Part shown: in pieces, positions 42,474 through 51,706 of the stretch | Position numbering within the stretch: position 1 is the first letter of the stretch | Layout of the letters: each line of letters begins with the position of its first letter | Assembly: GCF_008629685.1 (NCBI RefSeq) | Contig: NZ_VWSF01000001.1 | Coordinates: 186,001 to 250,000, forward strand | Source of the DNA: Adhaeribacter rhizoryzae | Lineage (GTDB): Bacteria > Bacteroidota > Bacteroidia > Cytophagales > Hymenobacteraceae | Length of the DNA stretch: 64,000 bases | Direction: 5' to 3' | The notes under the pieces: generated by a model | Database searches by the model: none | Seen by the model: only the letters and a program-made list of their open reading frames with translations | Told to the model about the DNA's origin: nothing | Program-made: the position numbers and the translations under genes

Positions 42474-43430
42474 ATGCCTCATAATTTATCAAATCTTCCG
42501 CACCAGTCGGGTAATATATTTTTAACCGATGGCGGTCTGGAAACTACGTTGGTGTTTCTGCAGGGCTTTGAGCTTCCTTATTTTGCGGCCTGCCATTTAT
42601 TAAACGATGCTGCCGGTTACCAGGCCATGCAAGATTATTACCGGCGGTACTTAACTATTGCCCAAAAATACAATACCGGCTTTATTCTGGAAAGTCCCAC
42701 GTGGCGCGCTAACCCCGATTGGTTAAAGCTTATGGGGTATTCCCCAACCGCCATAACCGACCTTAACACAAAAGCCATTAAGTTTTTAATTGATTTAAAA
42801 GATGAATTTGCCAGTAGCATAAATAATATTCTTATTAGCGGCTGCGTAGGGCCGCGCGGCGATGGGTACCGGCCCGAAAACCTAATGACCGCCGAAGCAG
42901 CCCAATCTTACCACGCCGCGCAAATAAATGTTTTTAGCCAATTACCCGTAGACTTGCTTTCGGCCATGACTATAAATTATGTGGAGGAAGCTATTGGCAT
43001 TGTGCAGGCCGCCAACTCAGTAGGTTTGCCGGTTGTTATTTCGTTTACCCTCGAAACAAATGGTAAACTGCCCACCGGCATGTCTTTAGAAGAAGCAATT
43101 ACGCTGGTAGATAGCAGCGTAGCCGAACCACCTATATATTACATGATTAATTGTGCCCACCCAACGCATTTTTTACCCGAATTGCAAAACCATGCCGGTA
43201 AGCCTTGGCTAGATCGGATTAAAGGAATTCGAGCCAATGCCTCTTGTAAAAGCCACGCCGAACTGGACGAAGCTACCGAACTGGATAGCGGCAACCCAAC
43301 TGAACTAGGCCAGGAAAACAAGCAGCTAAAAAATTTATTTAAAAGTTTAAATGTATTTGGCGGCTGTTGCGGCACCGACGAACGGCACGTACTGGAAATT
43401 GCTAAACAAGTTGCAATCGCTAATAGCTAA
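42474..43430 (+). CDS. Homocysteine S-methyltransferase family protein
   Basis: The ATG at 42474 is preferred over the GTG at 42468, giving 318 residues. It is a TIM-barrel zinc enzyme: TDGGLETTLVFLQG near the start, ILISGCVGPRGDGYRPE in the middle, and zinc ligands in INCAHP (C227) and GGCCGTDERH (C298, C299). The family moves a methyl group from S-methylmethionine or betaine-like donors to homocysteine; a cobalamin domain is absent. Location is cytoplasmic. It is a single gene convergent with the AAC(3)-I-like gene and has no methionine-pathway neighbours. Confidence 0.9.
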   Translation: MPHNLSNLPHQSGNIFLTDGGLETTLVFLQGFELPYFAACHLLNDAAGYQAMQDYYRRYLTIAQKYNTGFILESPTWRANPDWLKLMGYSPTAITDLNTKAIKFLIDLKDEFASSINNILISGCVGPRGDGYRPENLMTAEAAQSYHAAQINVFSQLPVDLLSAMTINYVEEAIGIVQAANSVGLPVVISFTLETNGKLPTGMSLEEAITLVDSSVAEPPIYYMINCAHPTHFLPELQNHAGKPWLDRIKGIRANASCKSHAELDEATELDSGNPTELGQENKQLKNLFKSLNVFGGCCGTDERHVLEIAKQVAIANS

Positions 43431-43467
43431 AACTGGAAAAGCCGCTTTAATATTTTATATATTGGTA

Positions 43468-43920
43468 CTAGCCTTTATTTAACGGATAATAAAAATGAAC
43501 CACTTTTTCGGCAGTAGCACCGGTTTTGTGATAAAAGTCCAGGGCGTAATCGTCTACTTCATCGGCCTGTACAAATACTTCTTCTACCCCAATTTGCTTA
43601 CAGTAACTGGTAATGCCCGAGATTAATTTTTGGCCAATTCCTTTTCGCTGAAATTGGGTTGCAACGGCCAGGTCATAAATATAGACCAAAGGTAATCTAG
43701 AATAGTATTGATTTAGCGTATAAGCCGTTAAGCCGCCTATTACTTCTGCATCTTGCAAGGTCACAAATACATAAAATCCTTCTTGTGCTAACAATTTCTG
43801 CAGGTATTCATCTTCTGGTATACGAAAGTCTTTCATTTCGAAAACAACTTCAAATACCCGGATAAGTTCTTTAAAGAGTTGAATTTCCTGAGAATCTAAT
43901 TTTCTAATTTCGACCTGCAT
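43468..43920 (-). CDS. AAC(3)-I-like GNAT acetyltransferase
   Basis: A 150-residue GNAT protein whose whole length follows the AAC(3)-I family. Matching features are EYLQKLLAQEGFYVFVTLQD, AEVIGGLTAYTL, YIYDLAVATQFQRKGIGQKL (the acetyl-CoA loop), VFVQADEVDDYALDFYHKTG and VHFYYPL. AAC(3)-I enzymes acetylate the 3-amino group of gentamicin or fortimicin-type aminoglycosides. Chromosomal relatives in environmental Bacteroidota exist, and their activity on drugs is often untested, so resistance should not be assumed. No integron or IS elements flank it. Confidence 0.82.
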   Translation of the reverse strand: MQVEIRKLDSQEIQLFKELIRVFEVVFEMKDFRIPEDEYLQKLLAQEGFYVFVTLQDAEVIGGLTAYTLNQYYSRLPLVYIYDLAVATQFQRKGIGQKLISGITSYCKQIGVEEVFVQADEVDDYALDFYHKTGATAEKVVHFYYPLNKG

Positions 43921-44018
43921 GCTTTTGAATTTAAGACTTATAAACTATTTATTTACTATCGCTTATTTAGCACTAGCGTACTTGGTAGCGGGCAGATAGA
44001 TAATAATAAAAGGTATGC

Positions 44019-44975
44019 TTAAAATAAAGTTAATTGGTTTCTAAGAAGTTCTCGTTCTTTTTTTATTTTTTTGCCTTGAGTAGTGTCAATTGTTGCTAGC
44101 CCATCACGTACACTTAAAACGGTAGAAACTGAATAAGATGTATTAACTATTTCCCCTGTTTCCGATAGTTTCCTAATAATTTCAAGTATGCAGTCTATGC
44201 GTGTGCCATTCCTAAAAGCTATACGATTTTCAAGTATTTCTTTTTTAAAATCATTATCCTTCATATAGAAGTCAAAGGTTTCTCCACTTGTTGTATAATA
44301 TCCTTTCCATTTATACGGACCAGGTTTTAGAACCGGAGAAATGATTTCTATCTCTGCCTGTTCGTCGATAATTGAAGGTAGTTCATCTGTGTCGAGAATG
44401 AATTTGCTAAAATCTATCTTCTCAATAATTTTAGGTTTAGACGCTTCTGTGTTATTTGAAGTTAATCTAGTAAATGAAATTTGATAAAGTTTTGAATAGT
44501 TATTTAATGTTTTAAAAAAATTTGATTTGTGTTTTATAATTTTGTAACTATTATTATTTATTAAATCTACTGTTCTATTAGTGTCTAATAATGAATTGGT
44601 ACGATTAGCTTCATTTAACTCCCTTTCTAATTTCTTAATTTACAGTTTTACTTTTTGCTTTTGCAGTTCATCAAAATCATCATCTTTCGTGTATTCATGT
44701 TGTATAATACCTGTAACAACGCCACTGATTATACTGGTTAATATTGTTACAAGAAATTGGTTTTTGGTGGTAAACTTTATTATTTCTTTTAAGCCTCCTT
44801 CCAAATATGGCTCTGTTTCTACTTTAAGTTTTATGCCAGTAATAAAAGCCACTTCTCTTATAATAGCTAATAATTCTGTTTCACACTTATTCCTTACAAA
44901 TGCATCCATAGAATGCGAATCATCATTAAAGAAATAGTGTATTTCTAATTTGTTAATTACTGGAGTTGTAATCAT
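44019..44975 (-). pseudogene. Unknown membrane protein gene split by an in-frame stop
   Basis: Two pieces are in the same frame. The first (44975 to 44640) has 111 residues with a hydrophobic stretch FLVTILTSIISGVVTGIIQH and a charged end DDFDELQKQKVKL. A TAA at 44642-44640 follows. The frame is then open without another stop to 44019, reading IKKLERELNEANRTN and on through NYSKLYQISFTRLTSN to ELLRNQLTLF. The joined product would be about 318 residues: a soluble N-part, one membrane segment, a short coiled coil and a C-domain. I do not recognise the family. The stretch is much more AT-rich than its neighbours, which suggests transfer. One base change would restore it. Confidence 0.7.
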
Positions 44976-45416
44976 AACACTTTAAAGTATAAGCTTAGAG
45001 AGTTTAGTTTTTATCAATTTAGAATAGCTGCTTTTTCGTACAGTCTTCTGTTTTATCGTTTACGTCTAATACACAGTTCTTTCTTAAATTTTCTTACTAG
45101 TCTGTTACCTTATTGCACAAGTTGAAATACTTAGGAAGTAATAACTTCTTCTCCTTGTATATTTGCAACTATTGCTAATGCAATTTCCTTTGCACAATGT
45201 ATCTTTTCTAAAGTGTTTTTTGGAGTGTAGGAGTAAATATACCTTTTGCCTGACATGAAGCAAGTAGAATTTATCTTCTAGATAAATAAATACCCGAAAT
45301 AAATTATATATTTCTTTCTACATCAAATATTAAATTCACCAATAAAAGTCCATTCTGCTTAAAACTGCCCGAAACGATTTTTTTTGTATTTTACATTTTC
45401 TGAAAGGCTATTGTAT
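44976..45416. other. AT-rich intergenic region, no gene seen
   Basis: A 441-base spacer between the interrupted gene and the alpha/beta hydrolase gene. It is strongly AT-rich, like the interrupted gene, and may belong to the same foreign segment. No repeat, RNA or convincing promoter was found. Confidence 0.5.
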
Positions 45417-46388
45417 ATGCAAAAATACCTGCTGGCGTTTTGCCTGCTATTTACTTGCCCGGCGTTTGGCCAACTAACCTCCGGGCTTACCGGCAAAAAA
45501 GATACTTCCTACACCAATTACAGCGCTTACCAAAGTACCAGCAAGCAACACCCCAATATTAAGCTGGTGCGGGAGTTTAAATTACCAATGGTACAGGAAA
45601 AGCGTAACCTGGTATATTGTACTATTGGCGAACGGAAGCTGGTGCTGGATGCTTTTTACCCCAAAAAGAAAAGCAAGCAAAAAACACCAGCTATTTTAAT
45701 TATTCACGGGGGTGGCTGGCGCAGCGGCAACCGGACGCAGCATTACCCATTGGCCCAACGGCTGGCCGCGCTGGGCTACGCCTGCTTTACCGTCGAATAC
45801 CGCCTTTCTACCGAAGCGCTTTACCCCGCCGCTGTGCACGACCTGAAAGCAGCCCTGCGCTGGCTGCGAACCAATGCCAAAGCATTTAACCTGGATACTG
45901 CCAAATTTGCGGCGCTGGGCTTCTCGGCGGGCGGCGAACTGGCTGCTTTTATTGGAACCACCAATAAAAATCCGAAGTACGAAGGCCGAAATTGTTACCT
46001 GAATATTTCGAGCCAGGTGCAAGCCATTGTGGATATTGATGGTACCTTATCTTTTGTGCACCCTGAATCGGGCGAGGGAAACGATACCCGTTCTATTTCG
46101 GCGGCTACGTATTGGTTTGGCTATCCTAAAAAAGAAAATTATGTTCTTTGGGAAGAAGCTTCGCCGTTGCAGCACGTCAGTAAAAATACCCCGCCTACGC
46201 TGTTCCTGAACAGCGCCGTAGACCGCATGCACGCCGGCCGCGACGATTATCGGAAAATACTGGCCCAACATAATATTTATTCCGAAGCACATACGTTTCC
46301 GAATGCGCCGCACGCCTTCTGCTTATTTGACCCCTGGTTTGAACCCACGGTAAATTACATTGCAAATTTTTTAGCAAAGGTCTTTTAA
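45417..46388 (+). CDS. Secreted alpha/beta hydrolase (esterase/lipase, HGGG type)
   Basis: The ATG at 45417 is preferred over the TTG at 45384, because MQKYLLAFCLLFTCPAFGQ is a clean signal peptide. This gives 323 residues. The alpha/beta hydrolase core shows the oxyanion motif IIHGGGWRSG, the nucleophile elbow GFSAGGE, the acid in LNSAVDRMHAG and the histidine in FPNAPHAF. This is the BD-FAE/hormone-sensitive-lipase-like group, whose members often remove acetyl or feruloyl groups from plant glycans. It may assist the glycan clusters, but it stands alone on the plus strand. Confidence 0.88.
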   Translation: MQKYLLAFCLLFTCPAFGQLTSGLTGKKDTSYTNYSAYQSTSKQHPNIKLVREFKLPMVQEKRNLVYCTIGERKLVLDAFYPKKKSKQKTPAILIIHGGGWRSGNRTQHYPLAQRLAALGYACFTVEYRLSTEALYPAAVHDLKAALRWLRTNAKAFNLDTAKFAALGFSAGGELAAFIGTTNKNPKYEGRNCYLNISSQVQAIVDIDGTLSFVHPESGEGNDTRSISAATYWFGYPKKENYVLWEEASPLQHVSKNTPPTLFLNSAVDRMHAGRDDYRKILAQHNIYSEAHTFPNAPHAFCLFDPWFEPTVNYIANFLAKVF

Positions 46389-46546
46389 TAAATATTTACG
46401 GGCTAACTGACTTTAACTAGTAACGTAAACGGTTACCAGGCCAGAGCAGAAATATAAAAATACCATAAAAGAAAAGCAGGAATATTATTTTAAATAGTGC
46501 AGCATAACCGTAAGTATAACTTTTAATATTTTGAAAGAGTACAGCA

Positions 46547-46554
46547 TATATTTG
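46547..46554 (+). promoter_or_regulatory. Candidate -7 box before the sensor kinase
   Basis: TATATTTG matches TAnnTTTG exactly and lies 86 bases before the kinase ATG. No good TTG at the usual upstream distance was found. Confidence 0.3.
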
Positions 46555-46640
46555 TACTAGCACCAGCCAGCTTAATTAAAAATCAGATACATTGGTGTAA
46601 AAATGCGCGCTTCTTTAATTCAACCTAATGTAATTTTTTA

Positions 46641-48758
46641 ATGCACCCAAAACAGAATATTGCTCCGGATACTACTGTTAGCAGCCTTTTTCAGAATGGT
46701 GGCGAAATGGGCGCCTTAATGCGGGCCTTCGATTGGCATGCGCATCCGCTGGGCAACCCGGAGCATTGGCCCGAAAGTTTAAAAAATAATATTCGGTTGC
46801 TCTTAAACTCCGGCTTTCCTATGTTTATCTGGTGGTCCGAAGAGCTTTTTATGTTTCACAACGATGCTTATTTACCAGCCCTGGGCAATAAACACCCGGC
46901 TGCTTTAGGGGCCAAAGCGCGGGTAATGTGGGCCGAAATATGGGATGATTTAGGGGTAGTAGTAGATAATATTCTGCGGGGCGGCGATCCCTTTTTTGCC
47001 GATGCTTTGCCTTTAACCCTCGAACGCAAAGGTTTTCCGGAAGAAACGTACTGGACTTTTTCTTACAGTCCGGCTTTTAACGATAACGGCAGCGTAAACG
47101 GTATTTTTTGTGCCTGTACCGAGGTAACCAATACCGTGCTTAACCAGCGCCGTTTAAAATCGCTGAAAGAAGTTTCGGAAGAAATGACGCAGTTACAGAC
47201 CATGGAGCAGGCCAGCCAGCGTACCTGCAACCTGCTTTACCAAAATAAAGAAGATATTCCGTTTTGTGCCATTTACCTTTTAAACAACACTGTAACTACG
47301 GCCACCCTGCTGGGCAAAGCCGGCAATATAGCCGATGCGGCATTGCCGGCAACCATTAATCTGGCTAATAAACAAGAGCATTGGGCCCTTACCGATGAAC
47401 TAGCATTGCAGCAAATGGCCATTGTAGATTGCGCCCATGTAGCGCCGCATAACCTGCCGGATAACGAAATAAATATTAGGATAAAGCAAGCGGCCGTATT
47501 ACCCATTATGCGGCCCGGGCAAAACCAGGCAATTGGTTTATTTATTACCGGTATTAGCCCCAAGCTGGTTTATAATGCAGAATATAGGGGGTATCATGCT
47601 TTATTAGCGGGGCAAATGGCTATTTCTATTACCAGCGTGCAGGCGCGGGAAGAACTGGCCCGGCAACAGCAAGTTTTAAAAGAAGTATTTCAGCAGGCGC
47701 CGGTTGGCATTACCATTTTAAGAGGGCCCAATCACCGTATAGATTTAGCTAACCCCGGCATATGCGAAATGTGGGGCAGAGAAGCAGAAGAAGTACTGGG
47801 TATACCCGTAATAGAGGCGCTGCCGGAAGTGGCAGACCAAGGTATTATGCAGTTGCTCGATGGCGTATTTACGACCGGGGAAGCATATATTGCCAATGAA
47901 TTGCCCGTACAGTTAGAGCGGCAGGGCGAATTGGAAACACTGTATTTTAATTTTATTTATCACCCGCTCCGCGATTCGCAAGGCCTTATTCAGGGGGTTA
48001 TTGCGGTTGCCATAGATATTAGCCAGCAAGTAAAATACCGGCAATCCATAGAAGCCCTGAACGAAGAACTGCTTATTACCAACGCCGATCTGGATAACTT
48101 TGTTTACGCTGCCTCCCACGATTTAAAAACGCCTATTTTAAACATAGAAGGTTTAATTATGGCCCTGGTAGAAGATTTGCCGGAAGCAGTACTGCAAACC
48201 GACGATGTAACAAAAGTAATTGATTTAATTAAAGCTTCGGTGCGGCGGTTTAAGCGCACCGTAACCGATTTATCGGAAGTAGCTAAAATTCAAAGGCAAG
48301 CCGGGCAAGATATAAGCCAGCTTAATATTGCCGAAACGGTAGCCGAAGTGCGGCTTGATTTTGAATCGCAGATTACCGCCTCCGGCGCCCAAATAGAAAC
48401 CGATTTTGCACCGGACGGCGTTATCCAATTTTCGGCCAAAAACTTAAGAAGCATTATTTATAATCTCCTGAGCAACGCCCTTAAATACCGCGCGCCGGTA
48501 CGCAAGCCCTATATTATTATTAAAACCGAAACCACCCCGGAATACGTGATGCTCTTGGTACAGGATAATGGCTTGGGTATGGATATGAGCCAGGAACGTA
48601 AAATATTCTCGATGTTTTCGCGCCTGCACGACCACGTAGAAGGTACCGGCGTAGGTTTGTATATTGTAAAAAGAATTGTAGAAAATGCCGGTGGTTTTAT
48701 TCAGGTAGAGAGTACAGTTGGTACCGGCACCACTTTCCGGATTTACTTTAAGCGCTGA
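46641..48758 (+). CDS. PAS/GAF-domain hybrid sensor histidine kinase
   Basis: A 705-residue cytoplasmic sensor with no membrane segment. Domains in order are an N-terminal PAS-like part (LLLNSGFPMFIWWSEELFMF and on), a GAF-like region at about 170-335 and a second PAS at about 345-465 (VFQQAPVGITILRGPNHRID, ending GVIAVAIDISQQ). A HisKA region follows with the phospho-acceptor in YAASHDLKTPI (H493), then an ATPase domain with N-box LLSNALKY and G-boxes DNGLGMD and GTGVGLYIVK. The first PAS has the form found in Bacteroidota light or redox sensors, but no chromophore residue can be claimed. No response regulator is adjacent. Confidence 0.92.
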   Translation: MHPKQNIAPDTTVSSLFQNGGEMGALMRAFDWHAHPLGNPEHWPESLKNNIRLLLNSGFPMFIWWSEELFMFHNDAYLPALGNKHPAALGAKARVMWAEIWDDLGVVVDNILRGGDPFFADALPLTLERKGFPEETYWTFSYSPAFNDNGSVNGIFCACTEVTNTVLNQRRLKSLKEVSEEMTQLQTMEQASQRTCNLLYQNKEDIPFCAIYLLNNTVTTATLLGKAGNIADAALPATINLANKQEHWALTDELALQQMAIVDCAHVAPHNLPDNEINIRIKQAAVLPIMRPGQNQAIGLFITGISPKLVYNAEYRGYHALLAGQMAISITSVQAREELARQQQVLKEVFQQAPVGITILRGPNHRIDLANPGICEMWGREAEEVLGIPVIEALPEVADQGIMQLLDGVFTTGEAYIANELPVQLERQGELETLYFNFIYHPLRDSQGLIQGVIAVAIDISQQVKYRQSIEALNEELLITNADLDNFVYAASHDLKTPILNIEGLIMALVEDLPEAVLQTDDVTKVIDLIKASVRRFKRTVTDLSEVAKIQRQAGQDISQLNIAETVAEVRLDFESQITASGAQIETDFAPDGVIQFSAKNLRSIIYNLLSNALKYRAPVRKPYIIIKTETTPEYVMLLVQDNGLGMDMSQERKIFSMFSRLHDHVEGTGVGLYIVKRIVENAGGFIQVESTVGTGTTFRIYFKR

Positions 48759-48799
48759 TATCTTTAAATATAAGCAGGCAATTAATAAAATTAAACTAA

Positions 48800-49324
48800 A
48801 TGCGCGCACCTCAATCATTTGAAACCGAAAGGTTAATTCTTAAACCTACTTCGGAAGAAGATGCGCCTTTCCTGTTGGCATTACTTAATTCGCCCAAATG
48901 GTTAAAATATATCGGCGACCGGCAGGTTAAATCGGTAGAAGGCGCTAGGGAATACATTAAAAATAAGATGCTGCCGCAATTGCAAAAGCTTGGTTTCTCC
49001 AACTACACCGTCATCCGGAAATCTGATAAGGTAAAGTTAGGCATCTGCGGCCTTTACGACCGGGCAGGCTTAGCCGGCATAGATATAGGCTTTGCTTTTT
49101 TGCCGGAACATGAGCAACAGGGTTACGCTTTTGAGGCGGCTCAGGAAATTAAACGCGCCGGCATAGAGGTGTTTGGCATAAACCAGATGAGTGCCATTAC
49201 CACCAAAGATAATATTGCCTCCCAAAAGCTACTAGAGAAACTGGGTTTTAAGTTTACCAAAATGGTGCAACTTCCGCAGGATGAGGAAGAACTTTTACTC
49301 TATGAATTTACGAATAAAAACTAG
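48800..49324 (+). CDS. GNAT N-acetyltransferase
   Basis: A 174-residue RimJ/RimL-like acetyltransferase. It shows FETERLILKPTSEEDAPFLL, LGICGLYDRAGLAGIDIGFA, the acetyl-CoA loop in LPEHEQQGYAFEAAQEI and the closing NIASQKLLEKLGFKF. It starts 41 bases after the sensor kinase, so the two could be co-transcribed. The substrate is unknown. It is only distantly similar to the acetyltransferase at 13969-14523. Confidence 0.88.
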   Translation: MRAPQSFETERLILKPTSEEDAPFLLALLNSPKWLKYIGDRQVKSVEGAREYIKNKMLPQLQKLGFSNYTVIRKSDKVKLGICGLYDRAGLAGIDIGFAFLPEHEQQGYAFEAAQEIKRAGIEVFGINQMSAITTKDNIASQKLLEKLGFKFTKMVQLPQDEEELLLYEFTNKN

Positions 49325-49389
49325 TGAGAACAGTTCTTTTACAGACAGAACCATTTAAGCAACAATTAGAATAATAGCTTGTTAATTAT

Positions 49390-49734
49390 GAAGTTGTTTA
49401 GCATTTCTGTTTCGAACAGATTTTGGTGCCATTGGCGGTGATAATACCATAGTCGTCAGGTTAAGGAAAAGAATACCGCAATTTTCCTTTTCCTTGGCTT
49501 GTCCCCTGACAAGCCAACATGATACTCTTTCAAATTTGTCATAAGGCTTGGGTTTATGTTCCGGCCTGTGAGGGCACAGGCCGGGGTAGTCTGCCTTTCT
49601 ACAGCTAAGTATTCCTTTGCCTAACGGCTATGGTGTTTTCACCGCCAATTCTAAAGCTGCTGCCAAACTACTTGCTGGTGAAAACACACAGCAAGGGCAA
49701 CGGTTTATACAATTTAAAAATGCTAAACAGCTTC
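49390..49734 (+). ncRNA. 345-nt nested-stem intergenic element (structured RNA or MITE candidate)
   Basis: The gap 49325-49780 holds a highly ordered fold. The outer 17-bp stem pairs 49390-49406 with 49718-49734 (one U-G pair). A second 22-bp stem pairs 49431-49452 with 49628-49649 (one U-G pair, one mismatch). Between and inside these stems are perfect small hairpins: CTGTT-tcg-AACAG (49407), AAGGAAAA / TTTTCCTT (49463, 49482), TTGGCTTGTC-ccct-GACAAGCCAA (49494) and CCGGCCTGTG-aggg-CACAGGCCGG (49561). A bulged CTTGCTGGTG hairpin lies at 49671-49695. Both non-Watson-Crick differences stay paired only in plus-strand RNA. TAT flanks both ends, as a 3-bp target duplication might. No known RNA family is recognised. 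Confidence 0.55.
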
Positions 49735-49780
49735 TATTTAAGATTGTTTAGCCAGCCCATTTATTTCGAGTATAGCTGAA

Positions 49781-50488
49781 TCAATACAAACTAATTTTTC
49801 TCTCAACGGCTTCCCGGTAATTTCTGCCAATGGGAATTTGATGATTGTCCATAACAATTCGATTGCGCTCGATGCGCTTAATGGCTTTACTTAATACCAG
49901 AAAGGACTTATGCACCCTGATAAAAAGAGAGGGTGGAAACATTTCCTGTACCATTTTTATAGAGCCTTTAATCACAATTTTCTCTTTGCCGGTATGAATA
50001 ATAGCGTAATCTTTTAGCCCTTGAATATGGGTTACCTCGTTGAAATAGAGTTTAATCCGGTTTACGCCACTTTTTACAAAAATAAATTCCGGAGCAGGTT
50101 CGCCGGGTTCTAACTGGGTGTCTTGTTTTTTAAGCGAAAGAAAATCCCGAACCTTATCAATGGCGGTGGCAAACCGCTGAAAAGAAATCGGCTTTAATAA
50201 AAAATCAATAACTCCCAACTCAAATCCTTCATAAGCATAGTTGCGGTAAGCCGTTGTAAAAATCGTAAGAGGCGGCTCAGATAGCTGTTCCAGAAACGCA
50301 AGTCCGGTTATTTCGGGCATTTCTATATCCAGTAACAATACATCGGCTTTATTATTTTCTAAATAATGTAAAGCCTCCCGCGCTTTGCTAAACAAGGTTA
50401 CCGACTGTACACCGCCCATTTTTTTTAAATAGCCGTCCAATATTTCCAGCGCGAGCGGCTCATCATCTACCACCACAAAACGTAACAT
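49781..50488 (-). CDS. LytTR-family response regulator
   Basis: A 235-residue regulator: receiver domain with VVVDDEP, phospho-acceptor in LLLDIEMPEITG (D54), Thr/Ser in IFTTAYRNY and Lys in FLLKPISF, then a LytTR domain from about residue 130 (FVKSGVNRIKLYFNEVTHIQ, LFIRVHKSFLVLSKAIKRIE and IPIGRNYREAV). It lies 20 bases downstream of its likely cognate LytS/YehU-type kinase. LytTR proteins bind direct repeats; two CTACTAT repeats 20 bp apart precede the divergent gene at 51781, which is therefore a candidate target. Confidence 0.93.
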   Translation of the reverse strand: MLRFVVVDDEPLALEILDGYLKKMGGVQSVTLFSKAREALHYLENNKADVLLLDIEMPEITGLAFLEQLSEPPLTIFTTAYRNYAYEGFELGVIDFLLKPISFQRFATAIDKVRDFLSLKKQDTQLEPGEPAPEFIFVKSGVNRIKLYFNEVTHIQGLKDYAIIHTGKEKIVIKGSIKMVQEMFPPSLFIRVHKSFLVLSKAIKRIERNRIVMDNHQIPIGRNYREAVERKISLY

Positions 50489-50508
50489 TGCAATTAGTTT
50501 TAATATTG

Positions 50509-51570
50509 TTATAGTTCTATTATTAACCTGGCCCGAAAGCTATCTCTTTTATCTTCCAGCTCCAGATGGTGCCTCGTCGGATAAAGTAGTGCCAGGCGCT
50601 TGCGTAAATTGCCAAGCCCAATGCCGCCTTTACTTTTTCCGGCAACTAAAGGCGGTTTCCCATTTTCGACCACAACCGTAAGGGTAGATTGCTGCAAGCC
50701 AATATTTACGTTAAGCCAGCCGTTTTCGCTTTGTTGGCTAAGACCGTGTTTAGCCGCATTTTCTACCAGCGGCAATAATAGGAGCGGGGCAATTTCCTGC
50801 CCGTTAATGGCCCCGGTAACATTAAAACTAATAGCCGATTGTTCACTGAAGCGTAGCCGTTCCAGTTCCAGGTAGTGGTGGAGGTAGGCGATTTCTTTCT
50901 GCAGCAGCACCTTTTCATCGGTACTATCATACAACATATATTCCATCATGTCCGAGAGCTTGAGCACAACATCCGGAGCCAGTTCTGATTTTTTAAGCGT
51001 GAGCGCGTACAGATTATTGAGAATGTTAAATAAAAAATGCGGATTTATTTGGGCGCGCAGAAAATCGACCTCCGCATTTAGTTTTTCTACCGTAATTTTC
51101 TGAATAGTGAGTTGCTGCCCGTACCAGTCGAGGCTAAATTTAAGGGCGAGCATTAAGCCGAGGTACCACAAGGTGCTAAAAAAATTGTAAGATAAGGTTC
51201 CCAGCAAACGGCTATTACGCAGCGGCCCCACCACGTACCCATATAAATAATAATCGAACAAACTCTGGACTAATACATACCCGATTACGGATAAAATAAC
51301 CATTGTAAAATAGGCTAAGTAGCGCTTTTGTAAAAGGTACCGCGGCAAAAAGTATTGAAGGTTGAGGTAAGCAATTAAGATAAGGAGCCCAATCCGGCCG
51401 GCCACACAAATTACGAAATAAGGCAAGTTAGCTTTCTGAATAAGATACTTTTTCTCATAAATAAAGAACCCGGTAATCAGCAGCCAAAAAACACCATGAG
51501 TTAAAGCGTATTCCAGGGGAATGCGGCGCTTGGCAAACGGCAGCTTAACGGTTTTATGCAAAAGGTCCAT
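50509..51570 (-). CDS. LytS/YehU-type sensor histidine kinase
   Basis: A 353-residue membrane kinase. Four hydrophobic segments (about residues 25-40, 50-70, 85-105 and 125-145) form the sensor region without a large external domain. The His_kinase domain has the phospho-acceptor in RAQINPHFLFN (H178), followed by a short ATPase domain with LLLPLVENAAKHGLS and GGIGLGNLRKRLALLYP. This type signals to LytTR regulators, and such a gene is adjacent and downstream in the same operon. The signal sensed is unknown. Confidence 0.93.
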   Translation of the reverse strand: MDLLHKTVKLPFAKRRIPLEYALTHGVFWLLITGFFIYEKKYLIQKANLPYFVICVAGRIGLLILIAYLNLQYFLPRYLLQKRYLAYFTMVILSVIGYVLVQSLFDYYLYGYVVGPLRNSRLLGTLSYNFFSTLWYLGLMLALKFSLDWYGQQLTIQKITVEKLNAEVDFLRAQINPHFLFNILNNLYALTLKKSELAPDVVLKLSDMMEYMLYDSTDEKVLLQKEIAYLHHYLELERLRFSEQSAISFNVTGAINGQEIAPLLLLPLVENAAKHGLSQQSENGWLNVNIGLQQSTLTVVVENGKPPLVAGKSKGGIGLGNLRKRLALLYPTRHHLELEDKRDSFRARLIIEL

Positions 51571-51706
51571 CTGTATTGACTTAAGGAACCGGATTGGTAA
51601 TTAGGTTACCTCTCTGAGCAAAGGAAACAAAAAGGATTAAGGCTAAGAAATAATATCGACCAACTGCCTGAAAAATAGATGAATATAAGCATAAATAACC
51701 TGATAT

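Noticed and set aside
46547-46554. Complete promoter before the sensor kinase
   Set aside because: A perfect -7 box is present but no -33 element at the right spacing, so it is listed only with low confidence.
49325-49780. Group II intron, tmRNA or integron attC site
   Set aside because: No domain V-like hairpin, reverse transcriptase, tRNA-like acceptor end or integrase could be found.
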